51,582 bases of DNA, from contig NZ_SMRT01000031.1 of assembly GCF_004354045.1 (NCBI RefSeq), forward strand, positions 313-51,894. The letters run 5' to 3'. The notes beneath the pieces were generated by a model. It was not told the DNA's origin and searched no databases. It saw only the letters and a list, made by a program, of their open reading frames with translations. The stretch comes from Paenibacillus piri. Lineage in GTDB: Bacteria > Bacillota > Bacilli > Paenibacillales > NBRC-103111. Position 1 is the first letter of the stretch. Each line of letters starts with the position of its first letter. The position numbers and the translations under genes were made by a program. Below, piece after piece: positions 41,840-51,414 of the stretch.

Positions 41840-42922
41840 TCAGCCCTTGCGCGCAAGTCTCTTGGCATACTGCAGCGGATTCAAGTAAATTCTGCGAACC
41901 GTTCTTGATCCATACGCTTTACCCACCGACACTTTGGCCGATTGGGCGTTGCATTCGATCAGCCAAATTCCTCCCTTGCGATCCAAGCCAAAGTCGATAC
42001 CGATTTCGCCGAATTTTCCGTAGCACTTCTCAACGCTTTTATATACCTTAATCAGAAATTCGTTAATTCTCTGTTTCAACGCGCTGATCTCGTCTATGGA
42101 ATATTCGGGAAATAACTTCGGCAAATAGTCGTCGAAATGATAAGCTTCGCCATGGGTCGATATCGGTGAGTTCTTTCGTCCGACTCGGATCGGAATCGCC
42201 ACGATCTCAATTTCCCCGTATTCGTTCCTCTGCAGCTCAGCTCGTAAGTCCACGGTTCGGTTATTGCCGACTTTCACCAGATCGATTCCCTGCTGGACAA
42301 GGATTTTCCTGTCACCAAAAAAACGCTTCAACACCTTGTTCATGTCATTGAAGTATTTCGCCCTACCACGAACGAGGTTGCCGATGACCGAGTTGCTGTA
42401 CCGATACCCCTTGTGCTTCACTTTGACGACCTGCATCACCTGCATGCCCCGCCTGCCCTGGCACGCTTTGATATAGACATTGCCGAGGCCCTGAATATAG
42501 CTTCTTGCCTCTCTTGGATCATCAATCGTTTTGGTAAAAGGCAAATAAGGCTGCACATCAGGGTCCCGCTGCAAATCGCGGAAGAGCTCGCCTTTGTTGA
42601 ACCCCGTCAGGGCGTTAATTCTTTTGATCCCCAATTTGTCGAAACGTTTAACGACTCGGGATACCCCCGACCCCGTTCCGCCTCGGACGTAGAGTACGTG
42701 CGGCATGGGGAACATTTTGCTCCTCCATTGCTTTTTCCGAGGATCGTAATAAGTGCCGCTTATGCTCCTTCGTTTGTAGTTGATGTCTCTTATTCCAAAG
42801 AAATACAGATTCGTTCCGACCTTTCTGTTTGCTTCGGCAAGTTTTTGAACGCCTATGGTTTTCACGAAGCGGCTCCCTAGAATAACGCCGACGATCGCTC
42901 TCTTTCGGGAAGATGATGTCAA
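41840..42922 (-). CDS. YheC/YheD-family endospore coat-associated ATP-grasp protein
   Basis: 360 residues. An N-terminal RAIVGVILGSRFVKTIG domain (typical YheC/D start) and a C-terminal ATP-grasp-like domain with GLGNVYIKACQGRRGMQVMQ and LDRKGGIWLIECNAQSAKVS. The family is known from spore coats of Bacillus; the substrate ligated, if any, is unknown. TTG start at 42922 after AAAGGGG. It follows the KamA-type gene by 21 bases, so the two are co-transcribed. Confidence 0.88.
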   Translation of the reverse strand: MTSSSRKRAIVGVILGSRFVKTIGVQKLAEANRKVGTNLYFFGIRDINYKRRSISGTYYDPRKKQWRSKMFPMPHVLYVRGGTGSGVSRVVKRFDKLGIKRINALTGFNKGELFRDLQRDPDVQPYLPFTKTIDDPREARSYIQGLGNVYIKACQGRRGMQVMQVVKVKHKGYRYSNSVIGNLVRGRAKYFNDMNKVLKRFFGDRKILVQQGIDLVKVGNNRTVDLRAELQRNEYGEIEIVAIPIRVGRKNSPISTHGEAYHFDDYLPKLFPEYSIDEISALKQRINEFLIKVYKSVEKCYGKFGEIGIDFGLDRKGGIWLIECNAQSAKVSVGKAYGSRTVRRIYLNPLQYAKRLARKG

Positions 42923-42943
42923 ATCGAAACACCCCTTTTAGAA

Positions 42944-44113
42944 TTACGAATTGGTTTTGGCTTTTCTCGGAAGATCGGGTAATTCATTGACGGATACGAC
43001 TTCCGCCGTTTTCTTGGCAGGTTTGCTCCAGTACCTTTCATTCCCCGGCAAATCATCAAACCAGGCTGCCTCCTTGGGACAATCCAGAACCATCAGCTTG
43101 CCGAAGTTGCCGTCGCGGGACTGGTGGTATTTCAGGTACGCTTTGTCGTTCTCCACGGCTAAAATTTCGATTTTGCCCGACGTATGGCTCATGCATAGCT
43201 TCACCCGTTTGCCGAGGCCAGAAGTCCGCGATTTGGCTTCTTCCACGATGCGGTATACGTCTTCCAGCGCAAGGACGAATCCGCGGTTTCCAGCCACGGG
43301 TCGATTTATGAAGAAATAATACGGCGTAACGCCAGCCCACGACAACTGATCCAACAATAGGCCGAGTATGGCAGGATCGTCATTGATGCCCTTCAGAATT
43401 GGTGTTTGATTCACCACGATCGCTCCGGCGTCGTACAGCGCTTTGAAGCAGGTTCTGGCTTCGGGGGTAATTTCCCGCGGATGATTGACATGAGCCATCA
43501 CGTAGATCCGTTTGTCTTCCGTAGAGTAGGTGCGAATGATCCGGAGCAGCTCTTTGTCTTCATAAATACGCATCGGATTGAAAAGCGGCATCTTCGAACC
43601 GATGCGGATGATCTTCACATGATCCATTGACCGGAGAGCCTCTAAGATGTAGCCCAGCTTCTTGGTCGATAAGATAAACGGATCACCGCCCGTCAGCAGC
43701 ACATTATTGATTTCGGGATGAGCCGCGATGTAGTCAAGACCATGCTGGACATCCGGCATCACCTCCTTCACGTCCTCGCGAAACAGTCGCTTCCGGAAGC
43801 AGAATCTGCAGTAGGAGCCGCATACTTCCGAGACAAGCAGCAGCGCCGTCGTTGGGTACTTGTGCTGACATCCCTTCACCACGTAGTTGGTATCTTCGTC
43901 GGATGCGTCCCAGCGTCCGTATTCCTGCAGCTCGCTCGTGCTCGGTATCACCAGCCGCCGTATGGGATCGTCCGGATCGGACCAGTCGATAAGCCTCAAG
44001 TAATAATCGTTAAGCCGGAAAACGAATTTGTCGATGACCGGCTGCAATGCTTTTTTTTCTTCATCCGTCAAGTGTAGGAGACTGCCGATATCTGTTATAT
44101 ATTTAATCGCCAT
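42944..44113 (-). CDS. KamA-family radical SAM aminomutase
   Basis: 389 residues. The radical SAM cluster is CGSYCRFC (Cys98, Cys102, Cys105), followed by FRKRLFREDV and the GGDPFILSTKKLGYILEALR region. This is the lysine/beta-lysine 2,3-aminomutase family, which moves an amino group from C2 to C3 with PLP and an adenosyl radical. Related EpmB enzymes do the same on lysine for EF-P modification, and KamA-family members of unknown function are common in Bacilli, some linked to sporulation. ATG follows AAGGTG. It is the first gene of a two-gene unit with YheC. Substrate unknown. Confidence 0.88.
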   Translation of the reverse strand: MAIKYITDIGSLLHLTDEEKKALQPVIDKFVFRLNDYYLRLIDWSDPDDPIRRLVIPSTSELQEYGRWDASDEDTNYVVKGCQHKYPTTALLLVSEVCGSYCRFCFRKRLFREDVKEVMPDVQHGLDYIAAHPEINNVLLTGGDPFILSTKKLGYILEALRSMDHVKIIRIGSKMPLFNPMRIYEDKELLRIIRTYSTEDKRIYVMAHVNHPREITPEARTCFKALYDAGAIVVNQTPILKGINDDPAILGLLLDQLSWAGVTPYYFFINRPVAGNRGFVLALEDVYRIVEEAKSRTSGLGKRVKLCMSHTSGKIEILAVENDKAYLKYHQSRDGNFGKLMVLDCPKEAAWFDDLPGNERYWSKPAKKTAEVVSVNELPDLPRKAKTNS

Positions 44114-44607
44114 GGCGGATCACCTTCGTCAATAATCTCCGCAGGTATCGCAACGTCATCATTCCTTTCGAATTGTATGAATTAGCGAAGCTATGGACCG
44201 GCGCTTGTCAGTGAATGCGGAGTCCGATCCCGGGCAGCCGATTTCTTATAAAGAGAACAACACGTCTGCACGTGGTGAGATCGCAGGCCATATTGCATCA
44301 GGACGGATCGCAGGTGCTGCTTCCGGTTTGACAATTCCATGAACGACATACCTCCCGTTCCAGTCGAATGTTGAACGAAGCTAGAGTCCTATAAATCGCT
44401 TGGGAGATCGCATATCCTAAAGAATGCATAAATCGATCTACAAGTGTCGGCATGTGCGGAGAAATTAAAAATAAACGTCAAATAGCCCCCGCCTTCTGAA
44501 GAGGGCTTATTAAAGTTTGAATTAGGATTTGAACACGCGGCAAGTCAACGGCAGCAACGGCGACCACGGTAGTAGGCTTTCCAGGCTTTTAGCATGGACT
44601 ACATCAC
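44114..44607. other. Gap between carB and KamA genes
   Basis: A weak AGCCC/GGGCT hairpin (44484-44509) about 100 bases past the carB stop is the likely carB terminator. A 49-codon plus-strand frame from ATG 44192 (MDRRLSVNAESDPGQPISYK, C-terminal Gly/Ala-rich) has no clear ribosome binding site and is not called. No other gene seen. Confidence 0.4.
44484..44509 (-). terminator. Weak terminator downstream of carB
   Basis: AGCCC/GGGCT stem with an intervening C-rich and G-rich part, ATTT afterwards in the minus sense; no long T run. Confidence 0.45.
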
Positions 44608-47600
44608 TCACTTCCATTTTGCGTAATATTCACTCAATGTTCGAACTTCTGAAGCAATGAGAGATTGTTTTTGCAAGCACATAACCGCATTAACCGTATC
44701 TAAGTGGGTAAACACCGGTATATTGAAGCGCGTTGCTTGCTCACGAATATAAAAACCAAATTTAACCTTATTTCGTCCCTGATTCGGTATATTGATCACA
44801 GCACTCATTTTCTGAAAGCGGATAAGGTCACTAACATCCTGATAATCCTTCACTACTTTATCAACGAATACTCCATTTTCTTGAAAAAACAACGCCGTTC
44901 CTTCTGTTGCCGCAATCTTAACTTGTTTTTCCTTAAGCTTTTGAATGATTGGTAGACTAGCTGGCTTTTCCCGATCAGATATGGCGCAAAAAATATATTT
45001 CTCGCCATCTAACGATTTTAAAGGCGGCAATGCCTTATTTAAAGCCTCTTGAAAAGTAACCCCTAATCCTAACACTTCACCAGTTGATTTCATTTCGGGT
45101 CCAAGCACATGGTCGACTCCCTTTAGCTTGCTTGAAGAAAACACTGGTGTTTTCACTGAGAAATATCGGGGCTCAGCCAATAGACCTTGTTCCGAACAAA
45201 GATCATCTAAAGTCTTCCCTAATTGCACCTTTGTTGCCCACTCAACCATCGGGATTCCTGTCACTTTACTAATAATTGGCACCGTTCTCGATGAACGTGG
45301 GTTCACCTCAAGAACATAAACCTGGTTCTCAAAAATAACAAATTGGATATTCATAATGCCAACTATTGGTGAAGTCTTTGCAATCCTGCTTGCATAATCA
45401 ATTAATGTTTCTTTTAAGGCCACAGATAATGAAATAGGCGGAAAAATTGAAATGCTATCTCCAGAGTGAACTCCAGCTTTTTCAATATGCTCAAAAATTC
45501 CTGGCACAACGATCTTTTCACCATCACTAACCACATCAATCTCACATTCTAATCCTGGCAAAAATCGGTCTACTAATAACGGCCACATTGTTTCCTGCGA
45601 GTTTTCCTCTAACTGATCTATATAGTGCCTTAATTCTTCTTCGTTAAAAATAGTAAACATCGATTGCCCGCCAATAACATAGGACGGACGTACTAATACC
45701 GGATAGCCCAGTATAGATGCAGCTTCTACTAATTCCTCCGAATGGGAAACCGTTTTACCCTCAATATGAGGGATGTTTAGATTTTCAAGGAACTGGTAAA
45801 ATTCTTTGCGGTCTTCAAGGCAATTAACATTTTCAACTGATGTGCCTAAAATCTTCACGCCTTCTTCTTCCAAAGCATGTGCTAGATTAATAGCTGTTTG
45901 CCCGCCAAATTGTATTAACACACCCTCGACATTCTCTTTTTCAATCACATGGAGAACATCTTCGGCAGCAAGAGGTTCAAAATAAAGGCGGTCTGCAACT
46001 GAATAGTCGGTACTAACGGTCTCAGGGTTATTATTGATAACAACGGCCTCATACCCCATTTTCTTAATCGTTTTTGCCGCATGGACCGAGCAGTAATCAA
46101 ATTCAATCCCCTGACCAATTCGAATCGGGCCAGAGCCAATAACAAGTATCTTTTTCCTACTGGTAATCTCAACCTCGTCATACCCATGCCAGGTAGAATA
46201 GTAGTATGGAGTTACCGAATCAAATTCTGCCGAACAAGTATCAACCATCTTAAAGCCCGGTTTCCAGTTGAGTTCTTTCCATTTTCGTCTTATTTGTTTT
46301 TCAGGGATACTATAAATTTGTGAAATCAGCTTGTCGGAAATATTTTTTCGCTTCGCTTTTTTAAGCAGTGAAACAGGAACTTCATCCCAAATATAAGAAG
46401 ATAACTCCTCTTCTATCTCGACGATCGAGTGAATTTTGTGTAAAAACCATGGATCAATCTGTGTTAATTGCTGAATTTTTTCAAAAGAAATTCCTCTTCT
46501 AAAGCCTTCCGCAATGACATATAGCCGCTGATCATTCACCTTTTCAAGAAGTTCAAACAAGGTTTCCGTATCCAGTGATTTATTTACCACTGTACAAAGT
46601 CCATAATTATTCATTTCCATCGAGCGAATTGCCTTGTTTAATGCACCTTCAAATGTTCGGTCAATGGCCATTACTTCTCCAGTTGCTTTCATTTGCGTCC
46701 CTAATGTTCGATCAGCCTCTGGAAATTTATCAAAAGGAAAACGCGGTAGTTTCACCACAATATAATCAATCGCAGGCTCAAAAGAAGCAAATGTATTACC
46801 TGTTATTGGATTCACAATCTCATCCAAATGATAACCAATTGAACACTTTGCAGCCATCCGGGCTATCGGGTATCCTGTTGCTTTTGATGCTAGCGCCGAT
46901 GAACGGCTAACCCTTGGATTTACCTCTATGATGCAATACTGATTTGAAACTGGATTAAGAGCGAACTGGATGTTGCAGCCGCCAATTATTCCCAATTCCC
47001 TGATTACTTTAATAGATGAATCACGAAGCATCTGGTATTGAACATCTGTCAATGTTTGCGATGGGGCAACAACAATCGAATCGCCAGTATGAACGCCAAC
47101 CGGGTCCATATTTTCCATGTTGCAAACAATAATGCATGTGTCATTTGCATCTCTTATGACTTCATATTCAATTTCCTTCCAACCTTTAATACTTCTCTCT
47201 ACTAAAACCTGATGAATCGGGCTTGCTGCTAACCCTTTTTTCAGTATGATTTCAAGTTCCTCATCGTTGTAAGCAAATCCGCCCCCATCGCCTCCAAGGG
47301 TGTAAGCTGGACGGATAATGACAGGATAGCCAATTTCTTTGACAAATTCGACGCCTTCCTCGTAACTATGGATAATCTTTGACTCCGGGATAGGCTCACT
47401 AATTTTTATCATTAAATTGCGGAACTTTTCTCGGTCCTCTCCATTTTTGATCGATTCCACCGACGTTCCAAGCACCACTACATTGTCCTTTTGCAAAATG
47501 TTCTGTTCGTAAAGCTGAACAGTTAAATTCAGACCAGTTTGCCCACCCAATGTTCCAATAATTCCGTTCGGGCTTTCCTTCTTAATGATTTTTTCTATTG

Positions 47601-47817
47601 TTTCAACTGTGAGGGGTTCAATATATACTTTATCGGCAACGGTTTCATCAGTCATGATCGTGGCAGGGTTATTATTGATTAATATAATCTCAATTCCCTC
47701 TTCTTTAAGGGCAATACAGGCTTGCGTTCCTGCATAATCAAATTCCGCCGCCTGCCCAATGACAATCGGGCCTGATCCGATCACGAGTACCTTTTTCAGA
47801 TTTTTATTTAGCGGCAT
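44608..47817 (-). CDS. carB: Carbamoyl-phosphate synthase, large subunit
   Basis: 1069 residues, full length. Two homologous ATP-grasp halves: the first begins KKVLVIGSGPIVIGQAAEFD with GGDGGGFAYNDEELEIILKK, the second KKILVIGSGPIRIGQGIEFD with SYVIGGQSMFTIFNEEEL. It ends in an MGS-like allosteric domain. It makes carbamoyl phosphate from ammonia (channelled from CarA), bicarbonate and two ATP. The ATG at 47817 overlaps the carA stop (47804) by 14 bases, with GGAGAG as ribosome binding site; the frame extends to 47832. Adjacency to argJ and an ARG-box-like site suggest the arginine-controlled isozyme. Confidence 0.97.
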   Translation of the reverse strand: MPLNKNLKKVLVIGSGPIVIGQAAEFDYAGTQACIALKEEGIEIILINNNPATIMTDETVADKVYIEPLTVETIEKIIKKESPNGIIGTLGGQTGLNLTVQLYEQNILQKDNVVVLGTSVESIKNGEDREKFRNLMIKISEPIPESKIIHSYEEGVEFVKEIGYPVIIRPAYTLGGDGGGFAYNDEELEIILKKGLAASPIHQVLVERSIKGWKEIEYEVIRDANDTCIIVCNMENMDPVGVHTGDSIVVAPSQTLTDVQYQMLRDSSIKVIRELGIIGGCNIQFALNPVSNQYCIIEVNPRVSRSSALASKATGYPIARMAAKCSIGYHLDEIVNPITGNTFASFEPAIDYIVVKLPRFPFDKFPEADRTLGTQMKATGEVMAIDRTFEGALNKAIRSMEMNNYGLCTVVNKSLDTETLFELLEKVNDQRLYVIAEGFRRGISFEKIQQLTQIDPWFLHKIHSIVEIEEELSSYIWDEVPVSLLKKAKRKNISDKLISQIYSIPEKQIRRKWKELNWKPGFKMVDTCSAEFDSVTPYYYSTWHGYDEVEITSRKKILVIGSGPIRIGQGIEFDYCSVHAAKTIKKMGYEAVVINNNPETVSTDYSVADRLYFEPLAAEDVLHVIEKENVEGVLIQFGGQTAINLAHALEEEGVKILGTSVENVNCLEDRKEFYQFLENLNIPHIEGKTVSHSEELVEAASILGYPVLVRPSYVIGGQSMFTIFNEEELRHYIDQLEENSQETMWPLLVDRFLPGLECEIDVVSDGEKIVVPGIFEHIEKAGVHSGDSISIFPPISLSVALKETLIDYASRIAKTSPIVGIMNIQFVIFENQVYVLEVNPRSSRTVPIISKVTGIPMVEWATKVQLGKTLDDLCSEQGLLAEPRYFSVKTPVFSSSKLKGVDHVLGPEMKSTGEVLGLGVTFQEALNKALPPLKSLDGEKYIFCAISDREKPASLPIIQKLKEKQVKIAATEGTALFFQENGVFVDKVVKDYQDVSDLIRFQKMSAVINIPNQGRNKVKFGFYIREQATRFNIPVFTHLDTVNAVMCLQKQSLIASEVRTLSEYYAKWK

Positions 47818-48895
47818 AACGTGTCTCTCCAAATGAAGTAATCTCGCTCACAAATTCTGTTAAGAGATGAGCTGTATCGTTCGGACCCGGGTGGCCTTCT
47901 GGATGAAATTGTACTGTCTGGATCGGAAAGTTATGATGCTTTAATCCTTCAATGGATTGATCATTGACATTGCGGTATGTTACATCAAAGGTATTCTTGT
48001 CAATACTTTCGTCAACAACAACATATCCATGATTTTGAGCGGTAATTTTCACCTTGCCTGTAGTTAATTCCTTTACGGGATGATTGGCACCGCGATGTCC
48101 GTAAGCAAGTTTTTCCGTTTTTGCCCCATAAGCAAGGGCAATTAACTGATGGCCAAGACAAATCCCAAGTGTTGGACAGTGCTGGCTAATCTTTTTAATT
48201 TGTGGAAACCACTGTTTTAATTCCATCGGGTCTCCAGGTCCATTGCTAAACAGGATACCATCAGGATTCAAAGCATTTATTTTTTCAAAAGGAGTATTGT
48301 ATGGAACAATTGTAACCGAACAATTTTCTGCTAAAAGAGCGTTAAGTATCGATTTTTTATATCCAAAATCCATTAAAACCACATGTGGACCGTTATTTTT
48401 GAAAAACTGGATTTTTTTCGTAGATACTTTTTCAACCCATGATGGAGTTTTTTTCTCTTCTGGAAAATTCTGTTTCCCAACCTTGGAATCGCTTAAAAAC
48501 CCTTTTACTGTACCACGACTGCGTATGGTTTTAACTAAAGAACGTGTATCCACTCCAGCAATTCCAGGAACTCCACCCTGCTTTAGTTTTTCAGAAAACT
48601 TATTTATCGATTGATAATGGCTCGGGGTTTCACATAAATCGCCAATAATTACTCCTTCTAATGCTGGAGTGATGCTTTCATCATCCATCGCATTGATTCC
48701 GTAATTTCCGATTATGGGATAGCAAAAGGTAACAATTTGCCCGGCATACGAAGGGTCTGTGATGATTTCTTGATATCCTGTCATACTCGTATTAAAAACG
48801 ACTTCTCCAAACGAATCCTTCATTTCACCAATAAGTACACCTTCAAACACTTCGCCAGTTTCCAAAGTAAGATATCCTTTATCCAAAACACTCAC
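47804..48895 (-). CDS. carA: Carbamoyl-phosphate synthase, small (glutaminase) subunit
   Basis: About 363 residues. It has an N-terminal CPSase_sm domain (LTLETGEVFEGVLIGEMKDS) and a class I glutamine amidotransferase domain with catalytic Cys in TLGICLGHQLIALAYG and the His-Glu pair in QFHPEGHPGP. It hydrolyses glutamine and passes ammonia to CarB. GTG at 48895 follows GAGAG; TTG at 48886 and the open frame to 48940, which sits two bases from a GGAGG, are alternatives, so the start is uncertain by up to 18 codons. The gap to argJ is 84 bases. Confidence 0.93.
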   Translation of the reverse strand: MSVLDKGYLTLETGEVFEGVLIGEMKDSFGEVVFNTSMTGYQEIITDPSYAGQIVTFCYPIIGNYGINAMDDESITPALEGVIIGDLCETPSHYQSINKFSEKLKQGGVPGIAGVDTRSLVKTIRSRGTVKGFLSDSKVGKQNFPEEKKTPSWVEKVSTKKIQFFKNNGPHVVLMDFGYKKSILNALLAENCSVTIVPYNTPFEKINALNPDGILFSNGPGDPMELKQWFPQIKKISQHCPTLGICLGHQLIALAYGAKTEKLAYGHRGANHPVKELTTGKVKITAQNHGYVVVDESIDKNTFDVTYRNVNDQSIEGLKHHNFPIQTVQFHPEGHPGPNDTAHLLTEFVSEITSFGETRYAAK

Positions 48896-48978
48896 TCGCT
48901 TTCTCTCATAAAATGACCTCGGAAGACTTTCCAGTAACACTGCCTCCGCACTTAATAACTAGGTACCTCATATTGCCT

Positions 48979-50208
48979 TTAAGTACGGTAGGATGCGTTG
49001 ATTTTTACATAATCGTAGGTTAAATCGCATCCCCATGCGGTTGCATTGTATTCTCCTTGATTAAGTTCAACAAGTATTTTAATTGTCTCTAGCTCTAAAT
49101 ATTTTTTTACGTCCGCTTCCACAATCGGACAAGGCAAGCCGTTTTCAAATACAGGGAATGCCCCGATCGAAACCTTTAATGTATTGGGTTCAATCGGTAC
49201 CCCACTATAACCTATCGCTGAAACGATTCTGCCCCAGTTCGGGTCAGTTCCGTAAATAGCAGTTTTTACGAGATTAGAAGAAATTATCGCTTTGCCAACT
49301 GCTCTTGCAGCATTGGTGCTGAATGCTCCGCCCACTTGAACCTCAATCAGCTTTGTTGCCCCTTCGCCGTCTTTAGCAATTTTTTTGGCAAGTGACTCAC
49401 AGACAACCTTTAATCCATTCATAAACAAATCCCAATCAGGATGTTCTTTTGTTAGCTGATTGTTATCTGCGATTCCATTTGCCATCAACAAGACCATGTC
49501 GTTTGTACTTGTATCTCCATCGACGGTAATCATATTGAATGTTTGGTTGGTTACTTCTTTAAGAGCATAAAGTAAATCCTCGTGTGCAATATTGGCATCT
49601 GTTGTAACAAAACCAAGCATAGTCGCCATGTTTGGATGAATCATCCCCGAGCCCTTAGCGGCTCCACCAATGCTAACGATTTTTCCGTCAATTGTTATTT
49701 GGACCGCAATTTGTTTGATGCAAGTATCGGTCGTTAAAATTGCTTGCTTGAAGTTTGCTTCATCTTCATGCTCTTCATGAAGGATTTGTTTAATCCCTGC
49801 TTTCAATCGGTCCATCGGCAAAAGTTCACCAATGACTCCTGTTGAGGTAACTGCTACGAGGTGTTCCTTAATACCAAGCTCGTTGGCGAATTCTTTTTGT
49901 ATTTCAAATGCATCGATCAATCCTTGCTCCCCTGTGCAAGCATTGGCATTACCAGAATTCACAAGTATCGCTTGAATCATATTTTCTTTAGCAATGCTTT
50001 CTTGTGTCACTAATAGTGGAGCTGCTTGAAAAATGTTCGTTGTATACACGCCAGCGACAGTCGCGGGAACATCAGAAACAATATAACCTAAATCCAGCTT
50101 TTTTCTTTTTAAACCGCAATGCATGCCACCAGCTCTATACCCCGCAGGCAATGCTATACTTTCTTCCTCAAAAATAACTACTTCATTTTTTGAAAATGTT
50201 GGCATCAA
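48979..50208 (-). CDS. argJ: Ornithine acetyltransferase / N-acetylglutamate synthase
   Basis: 409 residues. It moves acetyl from N-acetylornithine to glutamate, recycling the acetyl group in arginine synthesis, and in many bacteria also makes N-acetylglutamate from acetyl-CoA. The precursor self-cleaves at an Ala-Thr bond in HPNMATMLGF; Thr196 is the new N-terminal nucleophile. Other marks are ALPAGYRAGGMHCGLKRKK and GGAAKGSGM. TTG at 50208 or ATG at 50205 follow GGGGG. It precedes carA and carB, without argC, argB or argD, unlike the usual argCJBD-carAB-argF order of Bacillus. Confidence 0.95.
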   Translation of the reverse strand: MMPTFSKNEVVIFEEESIALPAGYRAGGMHCGLKRKKLDLGYIVSDVPATVAGVYTTNIFQAAPLLVTQESIAKENMIQAILVNSGNANACTGEQGLIDAFEIQKEFANELGIKEHLVAVTSTGVIGELLPMDRLKAGIKQILHEEHEDEANFKQAILTTDTCIKQIAVQITIDGKIVSIGGAAKGSGMIHPNMATMLGFVTTDANIAHEDLLYALKEVTNQTFNMITVDGDTSTNDMVLLMANGIADNNQLTKEHPDWDLFMNGLKVVCESLAKKIAKDGEGATKLIEVQVGGAFSTNAARAVGKAIISSNLVKTAIYGTDPNWGRIVSAIGYSGVPIEPNTLKVSIGAFPVFENGLPCPIVEADVKKYLELETIKILVELNQGEYNATAWGCDLTYDYVKINASYRT

Positions 50209-50285
50209 CCGAGATTCCCCCTTTAAAGTTCCATTGTTCGTATTTATACGCTAGTTAACTAGCAATTTATGGATGATTTTCGTAA

Positions 50286-50435
50286 TCACATAATCCCTCT
50301 TGTCATCGGCACTAAATGTGTCGTAAAGGTAATGGTGATTGGACTGCCAGCTTCATCTTGAATTACCTTCTCAATTTCTGGAATATGCTGGTGTGACAGT
50401 ATTCGTCGGTCGACTTTAGCTGAAAGGGTGCCCAT
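50286..50435 (-). pseudogene. argC: argC remnant (N-acetyl-gamma-glutamyl-phosphate reductase)
   Basis: A 49-codon minus frame reads MGTLSAKVDRRILSHQHIPE, IEKVIQDEAGSPITITFTTH and LVPMTRGIM. The segment H-PEIE, then ITFTTHLVPMTRGI is the conserved catalytic-domain region of ArgC. The N-terminal NAD-binding half and C-terminus are missing, and stop codons bound it on both sides. It lies in the leader of argJ, where argC would normally be. Confidence 0.7.
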
Positions 50436-50471
50436 GAATCAATCTGATCAGTTCAATCGATCCGTAACCTG

Positions 50472-50508
50472 TATGAATTATTATACTTATAAATTAATAA
50501 TTATCCAA
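50472..50508 (-). promoter_or_regulatory. argJ-carAB promoter with overlapping ARG-box-like site
   Basis: Minus sense TTGGAT (50503-50508), 17-base spacer, TATAAT (50480-50485). The 18-mer TATGAATTATTATACTTA (50472-50489) matches the ARG consensus (WNTGAATWWWWATTCANW) at all but two positions and covers the -10. ArgR/AhrC binding there would repress the operon when arginine is plentiful. Confidence 0.65.
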
Positions 50509-51061
50509 TAATACAATTACCTAATTTTCTGTTTACATTTAGATTATCGTTTGAAAACGCTTATATAAAATTGTGGAATTATACAAACTTTATGCACAAT
50601 TAAGAGTAATAAAGACAGAAAACCTCCTCATCATGTTTCCTGTTTTTTGTAGCACACTCTTCATTAATTTTATAAGTGAATCAATTAATTGGAAACCTTG
50701 CTGGACTTGACTTATTGCCCACAATGACGCCGACAATCGAACGTTTGAGAAGTAGCTTTGCTCGGTTGGCCCATTGCCATTGCATTTCACCTGATCTAGG
50801 TTTTGTAATCTAGTTTCTACTGAGGAAAATCCGGCATTTCGTTGACCGTTCATCAATTAAAATATTGGTTATACAAGGCACAGAAGCAGGGACGAAACGA
50901 GGCCTCTGCTCCTTCCTTCCTTCCGCCCCGTAACCATCACCCATCCATCTGCGGAAAATCAGCCGCTTTAGGTCTATATCGGGCCTGCTCGAATTTCGGT
51001 TCATTCCGGATTTGAGCCGCAGCTACTGCGCAATGTCGTCGCTGCCCTCACTCTCCTATGC
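50509..51061. other. Gap with debris right of the arginine operon
   Basis: No intact gene. It holds a YheC-like N-terminal scrap (50681-50767) and otherwise unrecognised sequence between the arginine promoter and the IS66 remnant. Confidence 0.4.
50681..50767 (-). pseudogene. Possible YheC/YheD N-terminal fragment
   Basis: The minus frame NRAKLLLKRSIVGVIVGNKS, ending SPARFPIN, contains RSIVGVIVG, close to RAIVGVILG at the start of the YheC protein at 42922. Only about 28 codons remain before a stop. Confidence 0.3.
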
Positions 51062-51296
51062 TGAACTTCAATGCTGCCTCTCAAGTCTACTTCGCCTGTG
51101 AAGTGGTATGAGGAACAGTTTCGGCTCGCGCAGCAAAAGAGCTTCGGCGCCTCCAGCGAGAAGACACATCCAGACCAGTTGGAACTGAATCTGTTTAACG
51201 AAGCCTAGGTGCTAGCTGAAACTGAAGCGGCACAGGAAAAAGAGCAGATCGCTTACGAACGTCAAAAAGCCGGCGGCAAACGTGGAGGCCACTGAA
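51062..51296 (+). pseudogene. IS66-family transposase (TnpC) remnant
   Basis: The plus frame reads LKSTSPVKWYEEQFRLAQQK, then SFGASSEKTHPDQLELNLFN and an in-frame TAG at 51206-51208, then AETEAAQEKEQIAYERQKAG. This is the N-terminal region of IS66 transposases; the DDE domain is missing. Confidence 0.75.
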
Positions 51297-51338
51297 GAAC
51301 TTACGTTTTTCGGTTCCGTCGATCTACCCAAAGTGCAA

Positions 51339-51377
51339 AGAAGACATCCAGTCCAACTCTTGGGGCGGATGTCTTCT
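51339..51377. terminator. Perfect 11-bp inverted repeat between two IS remnants
   Basis: AGAAGACATCC and GGATGTCTTCT with a 17-base loop, followed on the plus strand by GTTTTTC. It may be the terminator of the IS1182-type gene or an IS end. Confidence 0.55.
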
Positions 51378-51414
51378 GTTTTTCATCAGAATGGTTACAG
51401 TAGGTCGTTACCCG

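Noticed and set aside
44192..44341. A 49-codon plus-strand frame in the carB-KamA gap
   Set aside because: No ribosome binding site or family match; too little support.
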